A stretch of DNA of 64,000 nt from an uncultured Bacteroides sp. Lineage in GTDB: Bacteria > Bacteroidota > Bacteroidia > Bacteroidales > Bacteroidaceae. Position 1 is the stretch's first letter; every line of letters begins with the position of its first letter. Below, piece after piece: positions 8,254 through 17,624 of this stretch. Position numbers and translations under genes: made by a program. A model generated the notes under the pieces. It saw only the letters and a program-made list of their open reading frames with translations, did no database searches and was not told the origin of the DNA. The stretch spans positions 1 to 64,000 of the forward strand of contig CAMWGU010000002.1 of the NCBI GenBank assembly GCA_947173895.1, written 5' to 3'.

Positions 8254-8721
8254 TCAATGTATTAAAGCGGTTGCCTCCAATACACCCCATACCAATAAAG
8301 CGTAGCGGAGTATTTTTCCGGTGGTCATGGCAAGGACGACAATCCATATATTAGCGCGCATCATGCCCAATACAATGGATATGGCGCTCCCCAAAATGGG
8401 GATGAATGCAAAAAAGGCCATCCAGGCTCCTCGTCCGTGGACAAAACGTTCCGCACGGTCCATCTTTTCCTTTTTTACATGAAAATATTTCTCTATCCAT
8501 TCCATATTGCCCAAATGCCCCATCCAATAGCATGTCATGCCTCCGGCAACATTGCCGGCAGTAGCGGCAGCTATACTGATCACAGGATCTAGTCCTAATG
8601 GGCCTACACAGGCTGCCAACACGGCTTCCGAGCTGAACGGGAGAACACTTCCGGCTATGAAGGAGCCTAAAAACAGCCCCCAGTATCCCCAGTCAATCAG
8701 GAATTGAAGAATTGCATCCAT
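8254..8721 (-). CDS. YqaA / DedA-related small membrane protein (VTT domain)
   Basis: This 155-residue integral membrane protein has a SNARE-associated/VTT-type fold. It has the hallmark GSFIAGSVLPFSSEAVLAA re-entrant loop near the N-terminus, glycine-rich helices (AAATAGNVAGGMTCYWMGH) and a second loop (FIPILGSAISIVLGMMR). DedA-superfamily proteins act in lipid flipping and envelope homeostasis; for the short YqaA branch the substrate is not settled. The start overlaps the end of the upstream membrane-protein gene by 25 bases, and mnmD begins 5 bases after its stop, so translation is probably coupled. Confidence 0.85.
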   Translation of the reverse strand: MDAILQFLIDWGYWGLFLGSFIAGSVLPFSSEAVLAACVGPLGLDPVISIAAATAGNVAGGMTCYWMGHLGNMEWIEKYFHVKKEKMDRAERFVHGRGAWMAFFAFIPILGSAISIVLGMMRANIWIVVLAMTTGKILRYALLVWGVLEATALIH

Positions 8722-9632
8722 AGATTGTATGTTGTTAGAATGATTAAGATAACAAATGTAATGATGAAAAAGATGCCGGTAAAGCGGTTGTGAGTTAAAC
8801 TAAATAAATGTCCTGTTAAAATAGATCCTGCAATGATCTGCATCTGTAACAAAGTATTAAAATGCTGGGGTTGCAGAATACCCAGAATGTAGATCCAGAC
8901 TTCAATACTGATTAGAAAAAACAGAAACAGGCGTGTGCGTACCTTATCCAAATAAGACGTTTGAAGATAATGTATACTACTGACCAAAGATATCAAAGTA
9001 ATCATTCCGAAGGACAATATCTCGCTGGGGCCCAAAGCCTGATAGCTGATCGGTTGGAAGTGGACTATTTCCTGTAACAGTTCCCTAAAAAACTCCATCT
9101 TGTCATAGCAGAATGCATAGCCGAAACAGAACCAATAAGGTACACTTAGCCCGATAAGGCTGGCAAAGAAGCTTTTAAGTGACAAAGATCTGAAGTTGAT
9201 CATGCCCATATAAAGCAAAGGGGTGAAGTAAATCAACTGAGGGAACAGCAAACTTCCCAGGCCGATGAAAAGAAAAGCGTGAAACACACTTTCTTCGGGG
9301 TGAGCTGATTCGTAACTCCTGAATAATTGGAATATGGCTGTCAGGAAAAGGAATGGAACAAAAGCGGCAATCCGGAAGGGAGGCGGGAACAGGCAGACAG
9401 TGGTCAGCAACATATAGAAACTGACATGCAATGTGCTGCGGGTTCGTATCAAGCTGAAGGTGGTGTTGGTCTCAATCAGCAGATATGCTGTCAATGCACA
9501 AGCCAGTAGGCTGACCATATCCAGCCATTCATGGGCAGTAATGATCCGGAGAAGCAAGCATATAAAAATGGCGGAAGGGAAGGTAAATCTTCCCTTTGCC
9601 ACATTTATCTGGAATTTATTATAGCTTGCCAT
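8697..9632 (-). CDS. Polytopic membrane protein of unknown function (DUF6427-like)
   Basis: This 311-residue, very hydrophobic protein has about eight to ten predicted membrane helices and short loops. It resembles uncharacterised Bacteroidota membrane proteins of the DUF6427 kind, judged by general pattern rather than a firm motif. No catalytic residues are evident. It lies 19 bases after purD and overlaps the YqaA-like gene, so it is firmly part of this operon. The run of membrane genes between two nucleotide-metabolism/tRNA genes may be only a transcriptional convenience. Confidence 0.7.
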   Translation of the reverse strand: MASYNKFQINVAKGRFTFPSAIFICLLLRIITAHEWLDMVSLLACALTAYLLIETNTTFSLIRTRSTLHVSFYMLLTTVCLFPPPFRIAAFVPFLFLTAIFQLFRSYESAHPEESVFHAFLFIGLGSLLFPQLIYFTPLLYMGMINFRSLSLKSFFASLIGLSVPYWFCFGYAFCYDKMEFFRELLQEIVHFQPISYQALGPSEILSFGMITLISLVSSIHYLQTSYLDKVRTRLFLFFLISIEVWIYILGILQPQHFNTLLQMQIIAGSILTGHLFSLTHNRFTGIFFIITFVILIILTTYNLWMQFFNS

Positions 9633-9651
9633 CTGTCAACAGTTCGTGGTT

Positions 9652-10920
9652 TTAGAGGTCGAATCCGATATCGGAACGGAAATACTTCTTGTCAAAACAG
9701 ATTTTTTTTGCATTGGCAAATGATTGGGCCAAAGCTTCTTCTTTATTAGTGCCATAAGAGCTGACTGCAATGACGCGTCCGCCACTGGTGACTGTTTGGC
9801 CGTTTTTCAGCATTGTTCCTGCATGGAATACAATGCTGTTTTCCACTTCCTCTATTCCGCTGATGGGATAACCTTTTTCATAATGCTCTGGGTATCCGCC
9901 TGATACCAGCATGACGCATACGGCTGTACGCGGATCTATCTCCAGTACTTTTTCGTCCAGATTTCCATCGGCTACTCCTTTAAATAATTCTACCAAGTCA
10001 CTTTGGATACGGAGCATGACACTTTCTGTCTCTGGATCACCCATGCGTACATTGTATTCTATTACCATCGGTTCGCCTTTTACATTGATTAGACCGAAGA
10101 AGATGAATCCTTTGTAATCTATGCCTTCTTCTGCCAGTCCCTCTACGGTGGGGCGGATAATGCGTTCTTCTACCTTTTGCATCCATGCTTTGTCGGCAAA
10201 CGGGACAGGAGATATGCTACCCATGCCGCCGGTGTTGAGGCCTTTATCTCCTTCACCGATGCGTTTATAGTCTTTTGCTTCGGGCAGGATTTTGTAGTTC
10301 TTTCCGTCAGTCAATACAAATACGGAACATTCTATACCGCTCAGGAATTCTTCAATCACTACGGTAGCAGATGCGTTGCCAAACATACCCTCCAGCATTT
10401 TTTTCAGTTCTTTTTGGGCTTCTTCCAAGGTGGGTAATATCAGAACTCCTTTTCCCGCACAAAGACCGTCGGCTTTCAATACATATGGAGCCTGTAGTGT
10501 TTCAAGAAAAGCAAGTCCTTCCTTCAGGTTATCGGCTGTGATGCTTTTGTAGCCGGCTGTGGGGATATTGTGACGCTGCATGAATCCTTTAGCAAACTCC
10601 TTGCTCCCTTCCAGCACAGCACCTGCCCGGGAAGGTCCGATGACGGGAATGTCCTTTAGGTTTTCGTCTTCTTTGAAGTAGTCGTATATGCCTTTCACTA
10701 ACGGATCTTCGGGACCTACTACTACCATATTTATTTTGTTCTTTACTACAAATTCTTTGATTGCTGCAAAGTCATCTGCTTTGATTGCTACATTCTCGCC
10801 CACAGCACTTGTTCCGGCATTTCCCGGTGCGATGTATAGTTTGTCTATTTGGGGGCTTTGGGCTATTTTCCATGCCAAGGCGTGTTCGCGTCCGCCGGAG
10901 CCTAATAATAACAGTTTCAT
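9652..10920 (-). CDS. purD: Phosphoribosylamine-glycine ligase
   Basis: This 422-residue GAR synthetase joins glycine to phosphoribosylamine with ATP, the second step of purine synthesis. The N-terminus [19 protein letters not shown] is the family hallmark, followed by VVGPEDPLV and the ATP-grasp domain ([15 protein letters not shown], then [15 protein letters not shown] and [12 protein letters not shown]). Length is normal and all expected blocks are intact. It heads the four-gene minus-strand run. A strong hairpin (10945-10978) lies just upstream, after the S9 peptidase gene. purN is also in this window at 55.5 kb, but not linked. Confidence 0.97.
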   Translation of the reverse strand: MKLLLLGSGGREHALAWKIAQSPQIDKLYIAPGNAGTSAVGENVAIKADDFAAIKEFVVKNKINMVVVGPEDPLVKGIYDYFKEDENLKDIPVIGPSRAGAVLEGSKEFAKGFMQRHNIPTAGYKSITADNLKEGLAFLETLQAPYVLKADGLCAGKGVLILPTLEEAQKELKKMLEGMFGNASATVVIEEFLSGIECSVFVLTDGKNYKILPEAKDYKRIGEGDKGLNTGGMGSISPVPFADKAWMQKVEERIIRPTVEGLAEEGIDYKGFIFFGLINVKGEPMVIEYNVRMGDPETESVMLRIQSDLVELFKGVADGNLDEKVLEIDPRTAVCVMLVSGGYPEHYEKGYPISGIEEVENSIVFHAGTMLKNGQTVTSGGRVIAVSSYGTNKEEALAQSFANAKKICFDKKYFRSDIGFDL

Positions 10921-10944
10921 GTTTTTTTTCTTTATTATGTTTTT

Positions 10945-10978
10945 TCCGTCATCCCAGTTGATGAAAAGGGATGACGGA
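10945..10978 (-). terminator. Hairpin between S9 peptidase and purD
   Basis: TCCGTCATCCC and GGGATGACGGA form an 11-base-pair perfect stem around a 12-base loop. It follows the S9 peptidase stop (minus strand). An A-run rather than a U-run follows, so termination may be inefficient, or the hairpin may act as a processing or stabilising element. Confidence 0.6.
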
Positions 10979-10994
10979 GAAAGAAAGGGTTATA

Positions 10995-13208
10995 TCATTT
11001 TAAGTGGTCTTCAAAATAACGTGTGATGCGCTTGTACAGATGTACGCGATCGCGTCCGAACATGTTGTGTCCGTCACCTGGATACATAAAGAAGTCGGGT
11101 TGTGTTCCAGCATCAATACAGGCACGTAGGAAAGTGATGCTGTGTTGGGGAACACATGTGGGGTCATTGGCCCCGATGATTACCTCCAGACGTCCTTTCA
11201 AGTTGCCGGCTCTTAAATTTAGGTTGGCTTTCTTGTAGCCTTCAGGGTTACTTTGCGGAGTGTCCATATACCGTTCGCCATACATCACTTCGTAGTAAGC
11301 CCAGTCAATAACCGGCCCGCCTGCTACACCTACCTTGAAAATGTCGGGATAAGTCAGCATCAGGTTGGTGGTCATAAAACCTCCGAAACTCCAGCCGTGT
11401 ACGCCGATGCGGTTTTCGTCCACATATCCCAATGATTTCAGAAAATCTGTTCCTTTCACTTGGTCTTTCATCTCTTCGGTACCCAGTTGGCGGAACGTGC
11501 AGTTTTCGAATTCCAGTCCGCGGTTGTCGCTGCCGCGACTGTCAACCGTCAGCATGACGTAGCCCAATTGTGCCATATAAATGTCCCATCCTCCAGCGCC
11601 ATAGTTGCGTACGTCGTGAATCATTTGGGCATGTGGCCCGCCATATACGTAGATAACTGCCGGATATTTTTTGTTCGCATCGAAGTTCACCGGTTTCACT
11701 AGACGGTAGTACAGGTCGGTTTTGCCGTCGGCTGCCTTGATGGTGCCTACCGTAATTTCGGGCATGTTGTATGCTTCCATAGGGTTGGTGGCAGTCAGCA
11801 GGCTGATATTTTTCCCTTTTCCGGAAGTCGGAACAATTTCAATATTGCGCGGGATGCTGAACGAAGTATAGTTGTCTATCACATACTTGCCGCTGCGCGA
11901 CAATTGTACACTATGCATACCCTCTTTGTTGCCGATGAGGCGTCGTTTCCCGGTGTTAATGTTTACAGCGTATGCATTGCTTTGCAGAGGAGAAACTTCC
12001 GTGCTCATGATGATCACCTCTTTGGCCTTTTCGTTAAATCCAAGTATGTGTTGCACTACCCATTCGCCTTGTGTGAGTTGTTTTGTTTTGTAGCCTTCCC
12101 GGTAAGAACCTCCAGTTACAGTCTCATGCGATTCTGGATATACGGAAGTGTTGATATCCATCAAATACAAATGGTTGTAACCATCGCGCTGGCTTTGGTA
12201 AATAAACTTTGTGTGGTCCCAAGGCAAGAAAGTTAAGGTATGTTGTGGCTCTACATATTTGGGATGTTTTTCTTCATATAGCGGATTGCTTTTCATTGGT
12301 TCGCCAGTCTTGGCGTCGTATCCGCAGAGTTGGGCATGATTTTGGTCGCGATTCAGTTCGATGACATAAATACTCTTTTCATCGGGGCTCCAGCTGATAT
12401 TGGTGAAATAGCGGTCTGTCGGATCGCCTGCTTTCAGGTATACAGTTTTTCCTGTTGCCGGATTATATACACCGACAGTTACCTTGTGGCTGGTCATTCC
12501 TGCCATGGGGTATTTGTCTGGTTCCAGTGTAGCGATGCGTGTCGAGGTATTTACTTGTGGGTAATCTGTCACCATGCTTTCATCCATGCGGTAAAATGCC
12601 AGCAGGTTTCCTTTCGGACTCCAAAATGTTCCTTTGTTGATACCGAATTCGTTGCGATGTACGCTCTGCCCACATACGATACCTTTCGCCTCTTGGGTGA
12701 CTTGATGTGTTTTGCCATCGGCGGTAGTTACATATAGGTTGTTGTCAAGCGTAAAGGCCAGCGAGCGGCTTTCTTTATTCCAGTCCTGATTGGTAGCTTT
12801 GGGGGTCAGCGGTTGGCTCCATATTATTTTTTTTTCGGCCAAGTCGATCAACACCTTGTTTGAAGAGGTATTTACCAGCATCTGTTTTTCTGCGTATGGA
12901 AAAGAAGCGCTTCTGAAATGATGTATTTTCCCTAATCCGTCTGCTTCCAGCAGGTCGTTTACCTCTTTCCGGGTGATGAGCGTATTTTCTTTCCCGTTTG
13001 TCGGGTCAATGGTTTTCACTTCTTCTATGTCGGCATTGATAGCTACGTCTTCCCACCATTTCAGTCCATACAGATTTTGTGGAAGCAGGTTGTAATAGTT
13101 ATTTCCTCCTGGCATCAGGTCTTCCAGGGTGAAACTTTTTTTATCTTGTGCCCATACAGCCGATGAGACCATAATAAATAAGATAATCAGATTAATATTT
13201 TTTTTCAT
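10995..13208 (-). CDS. S9 family (dipeptidyl peptidase IV-like) serine peptidase
   Basis: This 737-residue exported peptidase begins with a signal peptide (MKKNINLIILFIMVSSAVWAQ). Residues from about 60 to 480 form the eight-bladed propeller of DPP IV-type enzymes (repeats such as FWSPKGNLLAFYRMDES and ISWSPDEKSIYVIEL). The C-terminal alpha/beta hydrolase has the nucleophile in GWSFGGF, the aspartate in IIGANDPTCVP and the histidine in PGDGHNMFG. Such enzymes clip X-Pro or similar dipeptides in the periplasm; gut Bacteroides DPP IV homologues are known. The start codon is 2 bases downstream of the rRNA methyltransferase stop, so both share a transcript. Confidence 0.93.
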   Translation of the reverse strand: MKKNINLIILFIMVSSAVWAQDKKSFTLEDLMPGGNNYYNLLPQNLYGLKWWEDVAINADIEEVKTIDPTNGKENTLITRKEVNDLLEADGLGKIHHFRSASFPYAEKQMLVNTSSNKVLIDLAEKKIIWSQPLTPKATNQDWNKESRSLAFTLDNNLYVTTADGKTHQVTQEAKGIVCGQSVHRNEFGINKGTFWSPKGNLLAFYRMDESMVTDYPQVNTSTRIATLEPDKYPMAGMTSHKVTVGVYNPATGKTVYLKAGDPTDRYFTNISWSPDEKSIYVIELNRDQNHAQLCGYDAKTGEPMKSNPLYEEKHPKYVEPQHTLTFLPWDHTKFIYQSQRDGYNHLYLMDINTSVYPESHETVTGGSYREGYKTKQLTQGEWVVQHILGFNEKAKEVIIMSTEVSPLQSNAYAVNINTGKRRLIGNKEGMHSVQLSRSGKYVIDNYTSFSIPRNIEIVPTSGKGKNISLLTATNPMEAYNMPEITVGTIKAADGKTDLYYRLVKPVNFDANKKYPAVIYVYGGPHAQMIHDVRNYGAGGWDIYMAQLGYVMLTVDSRGSDNRGLEFENCTFRQLGTEEMKDQVKGTDFLKSLGYVDENRIGVHGWSFGGFMTTNLMLTYPDIFKVGVAGGPVIDWAYYEVMYGERYMDTPQSNPEGYKKANLNLRAGNLKGRLEVIIGANDPTCVPQHSITFLRACIDAGTQPDFFMYPGDGHNMFGRDRVHLYKRITRYFEDHLK

Positions 13209-13210
13209 AA

Positions 13211-14611
13211 CTATTCGTTGCTAGGTGTTCTTTTATTGTTTTCGAATCTGTGTGGCTTACTTTTAAAATAGTTCCGTTCTTTCTGCTTGTCATTGGAGGT
13301 GCGTTCTCTCCGCCGTTCTCCTCTTTTGGGAAAATGTTCTTTCTTTTCCTGTCTGTCGTTGAATCTGCGTCTTTCTTTTTGTTCTTTGTATGCCACTTTT
13401 TCTGTGCTCCGGCGCGGACGGGGCTCTTCGCGGTGAGGCTTGAATTCCTGGTCGGCATTCTCGCTACGGAATTCCTTGTATTTCCCACTGAACAACTGAT
13501 ATTTGCGGTATTCACATTCTAGTGCTCCGTTGAATAGGGGGACTTTGATAGAAGGCTTCAGCCCTATTTGGTCGAAACATTCCTCACGGTAGCTCAATAT
13601 CCATGCATCGTTGCCAGTAAACGAGTGTTTCAGGCGTTCTCCTATCATCTGGTACAGACCCAGTAAGTCGTTGGTCGAGATACGCTCTCCATAGGGCGGA
13701 TTGGTTATGATGATGCTTTTCTCCTTGGGTTGTTCAAATTGTTGAAATGGTTGGATCTTTAAAATGATTTCCTTGCTTAATCCGGCCGCTTTTACATTGC
13801 GGATGGCTATTTCGTTTGCTTTCGGATTGTTGTCATATCCGAAAATCTTGTGAGTGAATTCGCGCTCCTGTGAATCATCATTGTAGATGTTGTCAAATAA
13901 AGCTTGGTCAAAATCGTTCCATTTTTCGAAAGCGAACTCTTTGCGGAATACCCCTGGAGCGATGTTACGTGCTATTAGGGCAGCTTCGATAGGAATGGTT
14001 CCTGATCCGCACATCGGGTCTATCAGGTCGCATTCGCCTTTCCATCCGGTCATCAGAATCATACCGGCTGCCAGTGCTTCGTTCAGAGGGGCTTCTACGG
14101 CTTCCTGACGATATCCGCGGCGGTGTAGCGATTCACCCGAGCTGTCTAGTGATAAGGTGCATTGAGTTTCGGCAATGTGAATGTTTAGTGCAATGTCCGG
14201 ATTGTTGATACGTACCGAAGGCCTGTCTCCCGTTTTTTCACGAAAATAGTCTACGATAGCATCCTTCACTTTGTATGCCACAAATTTAGAATGGCGGAAT
14301 TCGTTCGAAAAGACTACTGCATCAATAGCAAAGCTTTTATCTTTATCTAAGTAGTCCTCCCAAGTTATGGCTTTAATTGCTTCATATACCTCATCGGCAT
14401 TTGTGGCTTCAAAACGTTTGATGGGTTTCAGTATACGAATGGCGGTACGCAGACAAAAGTTTGCCTTATACATCATCTCTTTGTCGCCGGTAAAGGTTAC
14501 CATGCGCCTTCCTATTTCTATGTTGCTGGCTCCCAGCTCGGTGAGTTCTTTTGCCAGAACTTCCTCCAGTCCTTGGAAAGTTTTGGCGATTAGCTCGAAT
14601 TCTTCCTTCAT
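13211..14611 (-). CDS. THUMP-domain class I RNA methyltransferase with basic tail (RlmL N-terminal type)
   Basis: This 466-residue protein is built from an N-terminal THUMP RNA-binding domain (about 50-160) and a SAM methyltransferase domain. Motif I is DPMCGSGTIPIEAALIA and the catalytic motif is TNPPYGERIS, the NPPY form used for exocyclic-amine methylation such as m2G. It corresponds to the half of E. coli RlmL that modifies 23S rRNA. After about residue 380 the tail is highly charged (repeated RR, KE, KK), likely disordered and RNA-binding. The S9 peptidase gene follows after 2 bases. Target nucleotide is inferred from the family. Confidence 0.88.
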   Translation of the reverse strand: MKEEFELIAKTFQGLEEVLAKELTELGASNIEIGRRMVTFTGDKEMMYKANFCLRTAIRILKPIKRFEATNADEVYEAIKAITWEDYLDKDKSFAIDAVVFSNEFRHSKFVAYKVKDAIVDYFREKTGDRPSVRINNPDIALNIHIAETQCTLSLDSSGESLHRRGYRQEAVEAPLNEALAAGMILMTGWKGECDLIDPMCGSGTIPIEAALIARNIAPGVFRKEFAFEKWNDFDQALFDNIYNDDSQEREFTHKIFGYDNNPKANEIAIRNVKAAGLSKEIILKIQPFQQFEQPKEKSIIITNPPYGERISTNDLLGLYQMIGERLKHSFTGNDAWILSYREECFDQIGLKPSIKVPLFNGALECEYRKYQLFSGKYKEFRSENADQEFKPHREEPRPRRSTEKVAYKEQKERRRFNDRQEKKEHFPKRGERRRERTSNDKQKERNYFKSKPHRFENNKRTPSNE

Positions 14612-14759
14612 CTTAAATGCTAATTACGTAATTTCAATTGATGGGACAAAATTAATGATTTTCCGTTTGTTAATCAATTATTTAAAAGATTAATATTGTT
14701 TGCTGGGTAAAATTGTTTGCTGGGCCTTTTTCCCAAAGTCTTATTTGTTTATCAGCAAA

Positions 14760-14791
14760 TGTGACGATATTCATGGTTTGTCATCGTCACA
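14760..14791 (-). terminator. Hairpin overlapping the oxyR stop codon
   Basis: TGTGACGAT pairs with ATCGTCACA around a 14-base loop. On the minus strand the 5' arm includes the TGA of oxyR (14789-14787) and the 3' arm is followed by TTTGCTGAT. It probably ends the oxyR transcript. Upstream on plus, at about 14697-14730, an imperfect 17-base direct repeat (ATTGTTTGCTGGG twice) is of unknown meaning. Confidence 0.55.
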
Positions 14792-15713
14792 CTATTTTTT
14801 GTCCGTTTTGTAATGATAGCATTTCTTTAGGCACACAGGCTTTGATTTTTTCTGTCAGGATGTTCAGCAACGAGTGGCGGATAAAATCTGTGCGTGTGAC
14901 CAGATAGATTTTTCGTACGGGACGGGGCATGACGAACGGGCGTATCAATCGTTTTCGTTCTTCGCTGAGTTGCAATGCGGCTAGTTCGGGAATGAATGTG
15001 ATGCCTTTTCCGCTTTCTACCATGTGCATGAACGTTTCCAGACTTCCTTGCCGATAGGCGGTCAGTCCAAAGGTTTCGGGTTTCAGTTGGCAGAAACGAG
15101 TCAGCTGGTCGCGGAAACAAAGTCCTTCGTCCGGTAGCCATAGTTGTTCTTCATTGATATCGATAGGTCGGATGGTTTCTTTCTTGAAGAGAGGACTGTA
15201 TTTTGAAACATATCCTAGAAAAGATTCATAATAAAGGGGTGTGGAATGGAAGTGGTCTCCTTCCGCCATTTCGGCTATTAGCACTGCTTCCAGTTCTCCG
15301 TTTTTTAATGCGTTCAGACAATCATGGTTTTTCATTTCGGTGATTCGGATGTCCAATGCCGGATATTCTTCGGTCAGTTCGGGAAGGAAACGCGGCAGCA
15401 GATAAGGCGCGATAGTGGATAATACGCCTAGCCGGAATACGCCGCTGACCGAGCGTATTTCTTCTTTTACAATATCTTTGATGAGCTCTGCTTCTCGCAA
15501 GGCTATTTTAGCCTGTTCTATGACTTTACGGCCTATCAGTGTAGGCTGTACCGGTTGAGTGGTCCGGTCGAATAATTTAGCGTTTAACTCGTCTTCCAGC
15601 TTCTGTATGGCGGCACTCAGGGAGGGTTGAGTAACCTTGCAATGCTCGGCGGCTTTTGCAAAATGTTTTAGCTCATCTACGGCTAAGATGTATTCCAATT
15701 GTTGAAGGGTCAT
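14787..15713 (-). CDS. oxyR: LysR-family peroxide sensor OxyR
   Basis: This 308-residue LysR regulator begins MTLQQLEYILAVDELKHFAKAAEHCKVTQPSLSAAIQKLEDEL, the winged-helix DNA-binding head. The effector domain carries the two redox cysteines of OxyR in the segment LPDEGLCFRDQLTRFC, nine residues apart as in the peroxide-sensing pair. Oxidation by hydrogen peroxide forms a disulfide that switches on catalase, ahpCF and dps in B. fragilis. The start at 15713 follows family length; a longer frame reaches into cysE and is rejected. A TATCTTTG -7 element at 15754-15747 lies next to the cysE stop, so oxyR likely has its own promoter. Confidence 0.94.
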   Translation of the reverse strand: MTLQQLEYILAVDELKHFAKAAEHCKVTQPSLSAAIQKLEDELNAKLFDRTTQPVQPTLIGRKVIEQAKIALREAELIKDIVKEEIRSVSGVFRLGVLSTIAPYLLPRFLPELTEEYPALDIRITEMKNHDCLNALKNGELEAVLIAEMAEGDHFHSTPLYYESFLGYVSKYSPLFKKETIRPIDINEEQLWLPDEGLCFRDQLTRFCQLKPETFGLTAYRQGSLETFMHMVESGKGITFIPELAALQLSEERKRLIRPFVMPRPVRKIYLVTRTDFIRHSLLNILTEKIKACVPKEMLSLQNGQKIV

Positions 15714-15765
15714 GTTGTTTTCAGGCTTAAATGGTTTTAACGGCTGCAAAGATACACATATTTTT

Positions 15766-16674
15766 TTATTCGTCTTTGGTTTTCCGTTGTATGATGCGTG
15801 CTCCCACAGGTACATTTTCTGTCACCCAAATGTTGCCTCCCACGGTGGCTCCTTTGCCGATGGTGATACGTCCCAGGATGGTGGCGTTGGAGTATACGAT
15901 CACATCGTCTTCCAGGATGGGATGGCGGGGAATACCTTTGATCGGGTTTCCGTTGTTGTCTAGCGGGAAGCTTTTGGCTCCTAGTGTCACTCCCTGATAG
16001 AGTTTCACATTGTTCCCGATGATGCAGGTGGCTCCGATTACCACGCCGGTGCCGTGGTCGATGGTGAAATGATGGCCTATCTGTGCTCCCGGATGGATGT
16101 CGATGCCTGTTTCCGAATGGGCCATTTCGGTGATGAAGCGGGGAATTAGGGGGACGCCCAGCACCAGTAGCTCGTGGGCGATGCGGTAGTTGCTGATGGC
16201 GCGGATAGCTGGATAGCAGCTGATGATTTCGCCAAAGCATGTGGCGGCAGGGTCGCCATAATAGGCGGCTTCTACGTCGGTGGCCAGGATGCGGCGCAGT
16301 TCGGGCAGCTTGCTGATGAACCGTGCGGCCAGTAGTGCAGCGGTTTCCCTACAGGGTTTATTGTCGCAGGCAGTGTTCCGGTTGTTTTCTAGGCCAAAGC
16401 AAAGCCCGGCCTGGATTTGTTCGGTCAGCAGGCCGAAGAGTGTTTCCACATTGACCCCGATGTGGTAGTTGACGGTGTGGCTGTTCAGGGTGGAGTTGCC
16501 AAAGTATCCCGGAAAAAGGATGGCACGTGCCAATTCTACGATTTTATGCAGGGAACGGGCCGATGGTAAGGGGGCTCCATCCTCGTGTTGATGGAACAGC
16601 CCTTGATAGGACCGGCTTTCCGATAATTCGTCTACCGTTTGGGTCAGTATGCTTGTGTAATTGAATGTGGTCAT
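15766..16674 (-). CDS. cysE: Serine O-acetyltransferase
   Basis: This 302-residue enzyme makes O-acetylserine from serine and acetyl-CoA, the branch point to cysteine. An alpha-helical N-terminal half precedes the left-handed beta-helix of hexapeptide repeats (HPGAQIGHHFTIDHGTGVVIGAT, then GVTLGAKSF). The catalytic histidines fall in IDIHPGAQIG and FTIDHGTG. Its N-terminal region is longer than that of the short EpsC-type enzymes. It is 52 bases upstream of oxyR on the same strand. Linking cysteine supply to peroxide stress is plausible, but no shared operator is visible. Its promoter is at 16697-16727. Confidence 0.95.
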   Translation of the reverse strand: MTTFNYTSILTQTVDELSESRSYQGLFHQHEDGAPLPSARSLHKIVELARAILFPGYFGNSTLNSHTVNYHIGVNVETLFGLLTEQIQAGLCFGLENNRNTACDNKPCRETAALLAARFISKLPELRRILATDVEAAYYGDPAATCFGEIISCYPAIRAISNYRIAHELLVLGVPLIPRFITEMAHSETGIDIHPGAQIGHHFTIDHGTGVVIGATCIIGNNVKLYQGVTLGAKSFPLDNNGNPIKGIPRHPILEDDVIVYSNATILGRITIGKGATVGGNIWVTENVPVGARIIQRKTKDE

Positions 16675-16696
16675 AATATGGAATGTTTATAAAAAA

Positions 16697-16727
16697 CAAA
16701 AGTAAGTAAAATCCATATTATTCCCAA
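16697..16727 (-). promoter_or_regulatory. Promoter of cysE
   Basis: On the minus strand TTGG (16727-16724) is 19 bases from TACTTTTG (16704-16697), and the start codon follows 22 bases later. The layout agrees well with the Bacteroides primary promoter. Confidence 0.6.
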
Positions 16728-16784
16728 TAAACCGAACGAATATTGGCTACAATCCTTTATTTTTGCAGGAAAAAAGAAATAAGT

Positions 16785-16913
16785 ATGGTTAATAAGAAAA
16801 ATCCGTTTGCTTTTAAAGCAAAGCAGGAAGGCAAAAAGAAACCAAGTGGTAAGCGGATAGGGAAGTCCAAACCGGCGAAAGCAAATAATCAGCTGAACAG
16901 GAGAGTGAAGTGA
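16785..16913 (+). CDS. Small lysine-rich basic protein, 42 residues
   Basis: ATG at 16785 opens a 42-codon frame (MVNKKNPFAFKAKQEGKKKP..., ending NNQLNRRVK) that closes at TGA 16911-16913. About one third of residues are Lys or Arg and there is almost no hydrophobic core, so it is probably a nucleic-acid- or ribosome-associated peptide or disordered. A TATTTTTG -7 box (16758-16765) sits 19 bases upstream and an A-rich, ribosome-binding-like stretch precedes the ATG. Divergent from cysE. Its 3' end touches the dead GH92 gene on the other strand. Family not recognised. Confidence 0.6.
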   Translation: MVNKKNPFAFKAKQEGKKKPSGKRIGKSKPAKANNQLNRRVK

Positions 16914-17530
16914 GTCTCATTCGGTGTTTGGGTAAATCCTGCGGAATCCGGAAACCGTCGACAGCCTTTCTATTCAACGTAACCGATTGGATGTATTTAT
17001 TTTCCTTAGAAGCATTCGGGGCCTCTATCACGATTTTTTTCCCCAGCCATATTTCCCCATCCAGGCGGATCGTTATTTGGGGATAGCGGGAAGATGCCAG
17101 TTCGTAGAACGGTTTTTCCGAGCCCCCTCCTCTATTTGGAATAGCTCGATGGTACTCATTACGAACCAACTGCTCATCTGCCTGATTCAGACGGCTGATA
17201 AAACGGTCTTTGCCAACCATCCGAACCAGCTTCTCCGGGTTGTGGGGCACAAACTAAGAGTAGTTGAATGCGTTCCTTTCGGTAAATCCGGGTATATGGT
17301 AAGGATCGAAAGGCTCAATCCAATTCCCCTGTTCGTCTTTGGGACGGATAAATCCGGATTTAGGATCAAACAGGTTGCACCAGTTGTTTGAACGTTCATC
17401 AAACAGTTTGAAATCATCGGTTTTGCCCAATACTTTGGCCATCTGTCCCAAACACCAGTCATCGTATGCATACTCCATCGTGTTGGAAACAGTTCCTTTT
17501 CCTGCTCAATATCCGCCGCCAGTCCAACTG
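16905..17530 (-). pseudogene. Relic of a GH92 alpha-mannosidase
   Basis: Read leftwards, this stretch carries blocks typical of GH92 exo-alpha-mannosidases: AADIEQEK, then after a frame change TVSNTMEYAYDDWCLGQMA, FDPKSGFIRPKDEQGNW, GFTERNAFNY, FVPHNPEKLVRMVG and the C-terminal ENKYIQSVTLNRKAVDGF. A UAG at 17256-17254 replaces the tryptophan normally found between NY(T/S) and FVPH. Between about 17160 and 17100 the conserved GNE...GQMSAW catalytic region is missing, an internal deletion. The N-terminal two thirds of the enzyme (about 500 residues) are absent. Intact members trim mannose from host N-glycans. This copy cannot make an active enzyme. Confidence 0.8.
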
Positions 17531-17570
17531 TCCTACATAATTGTTTGGAAACGGATAAAGGAAATTATAA

Positions 17571-17603
17571 GGGCTGCCTTCTCCACATCGAGAAAGCAGC
17601 CCT
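17571..17603 (-). terminator. Terminator of the RNase R gene
   Basis: GGGCTGCCTTCTC pairs with GAGAAAGCAGCCC (one mismatch) around a 6-base loop, starting about 20 bases after the rnr stop on the minus strand. It also marks the right limit of the GH92 relic. Confidence 0.75.
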
Positions 17604-17624
17604 CATTATGATACTTCCGGTTTC

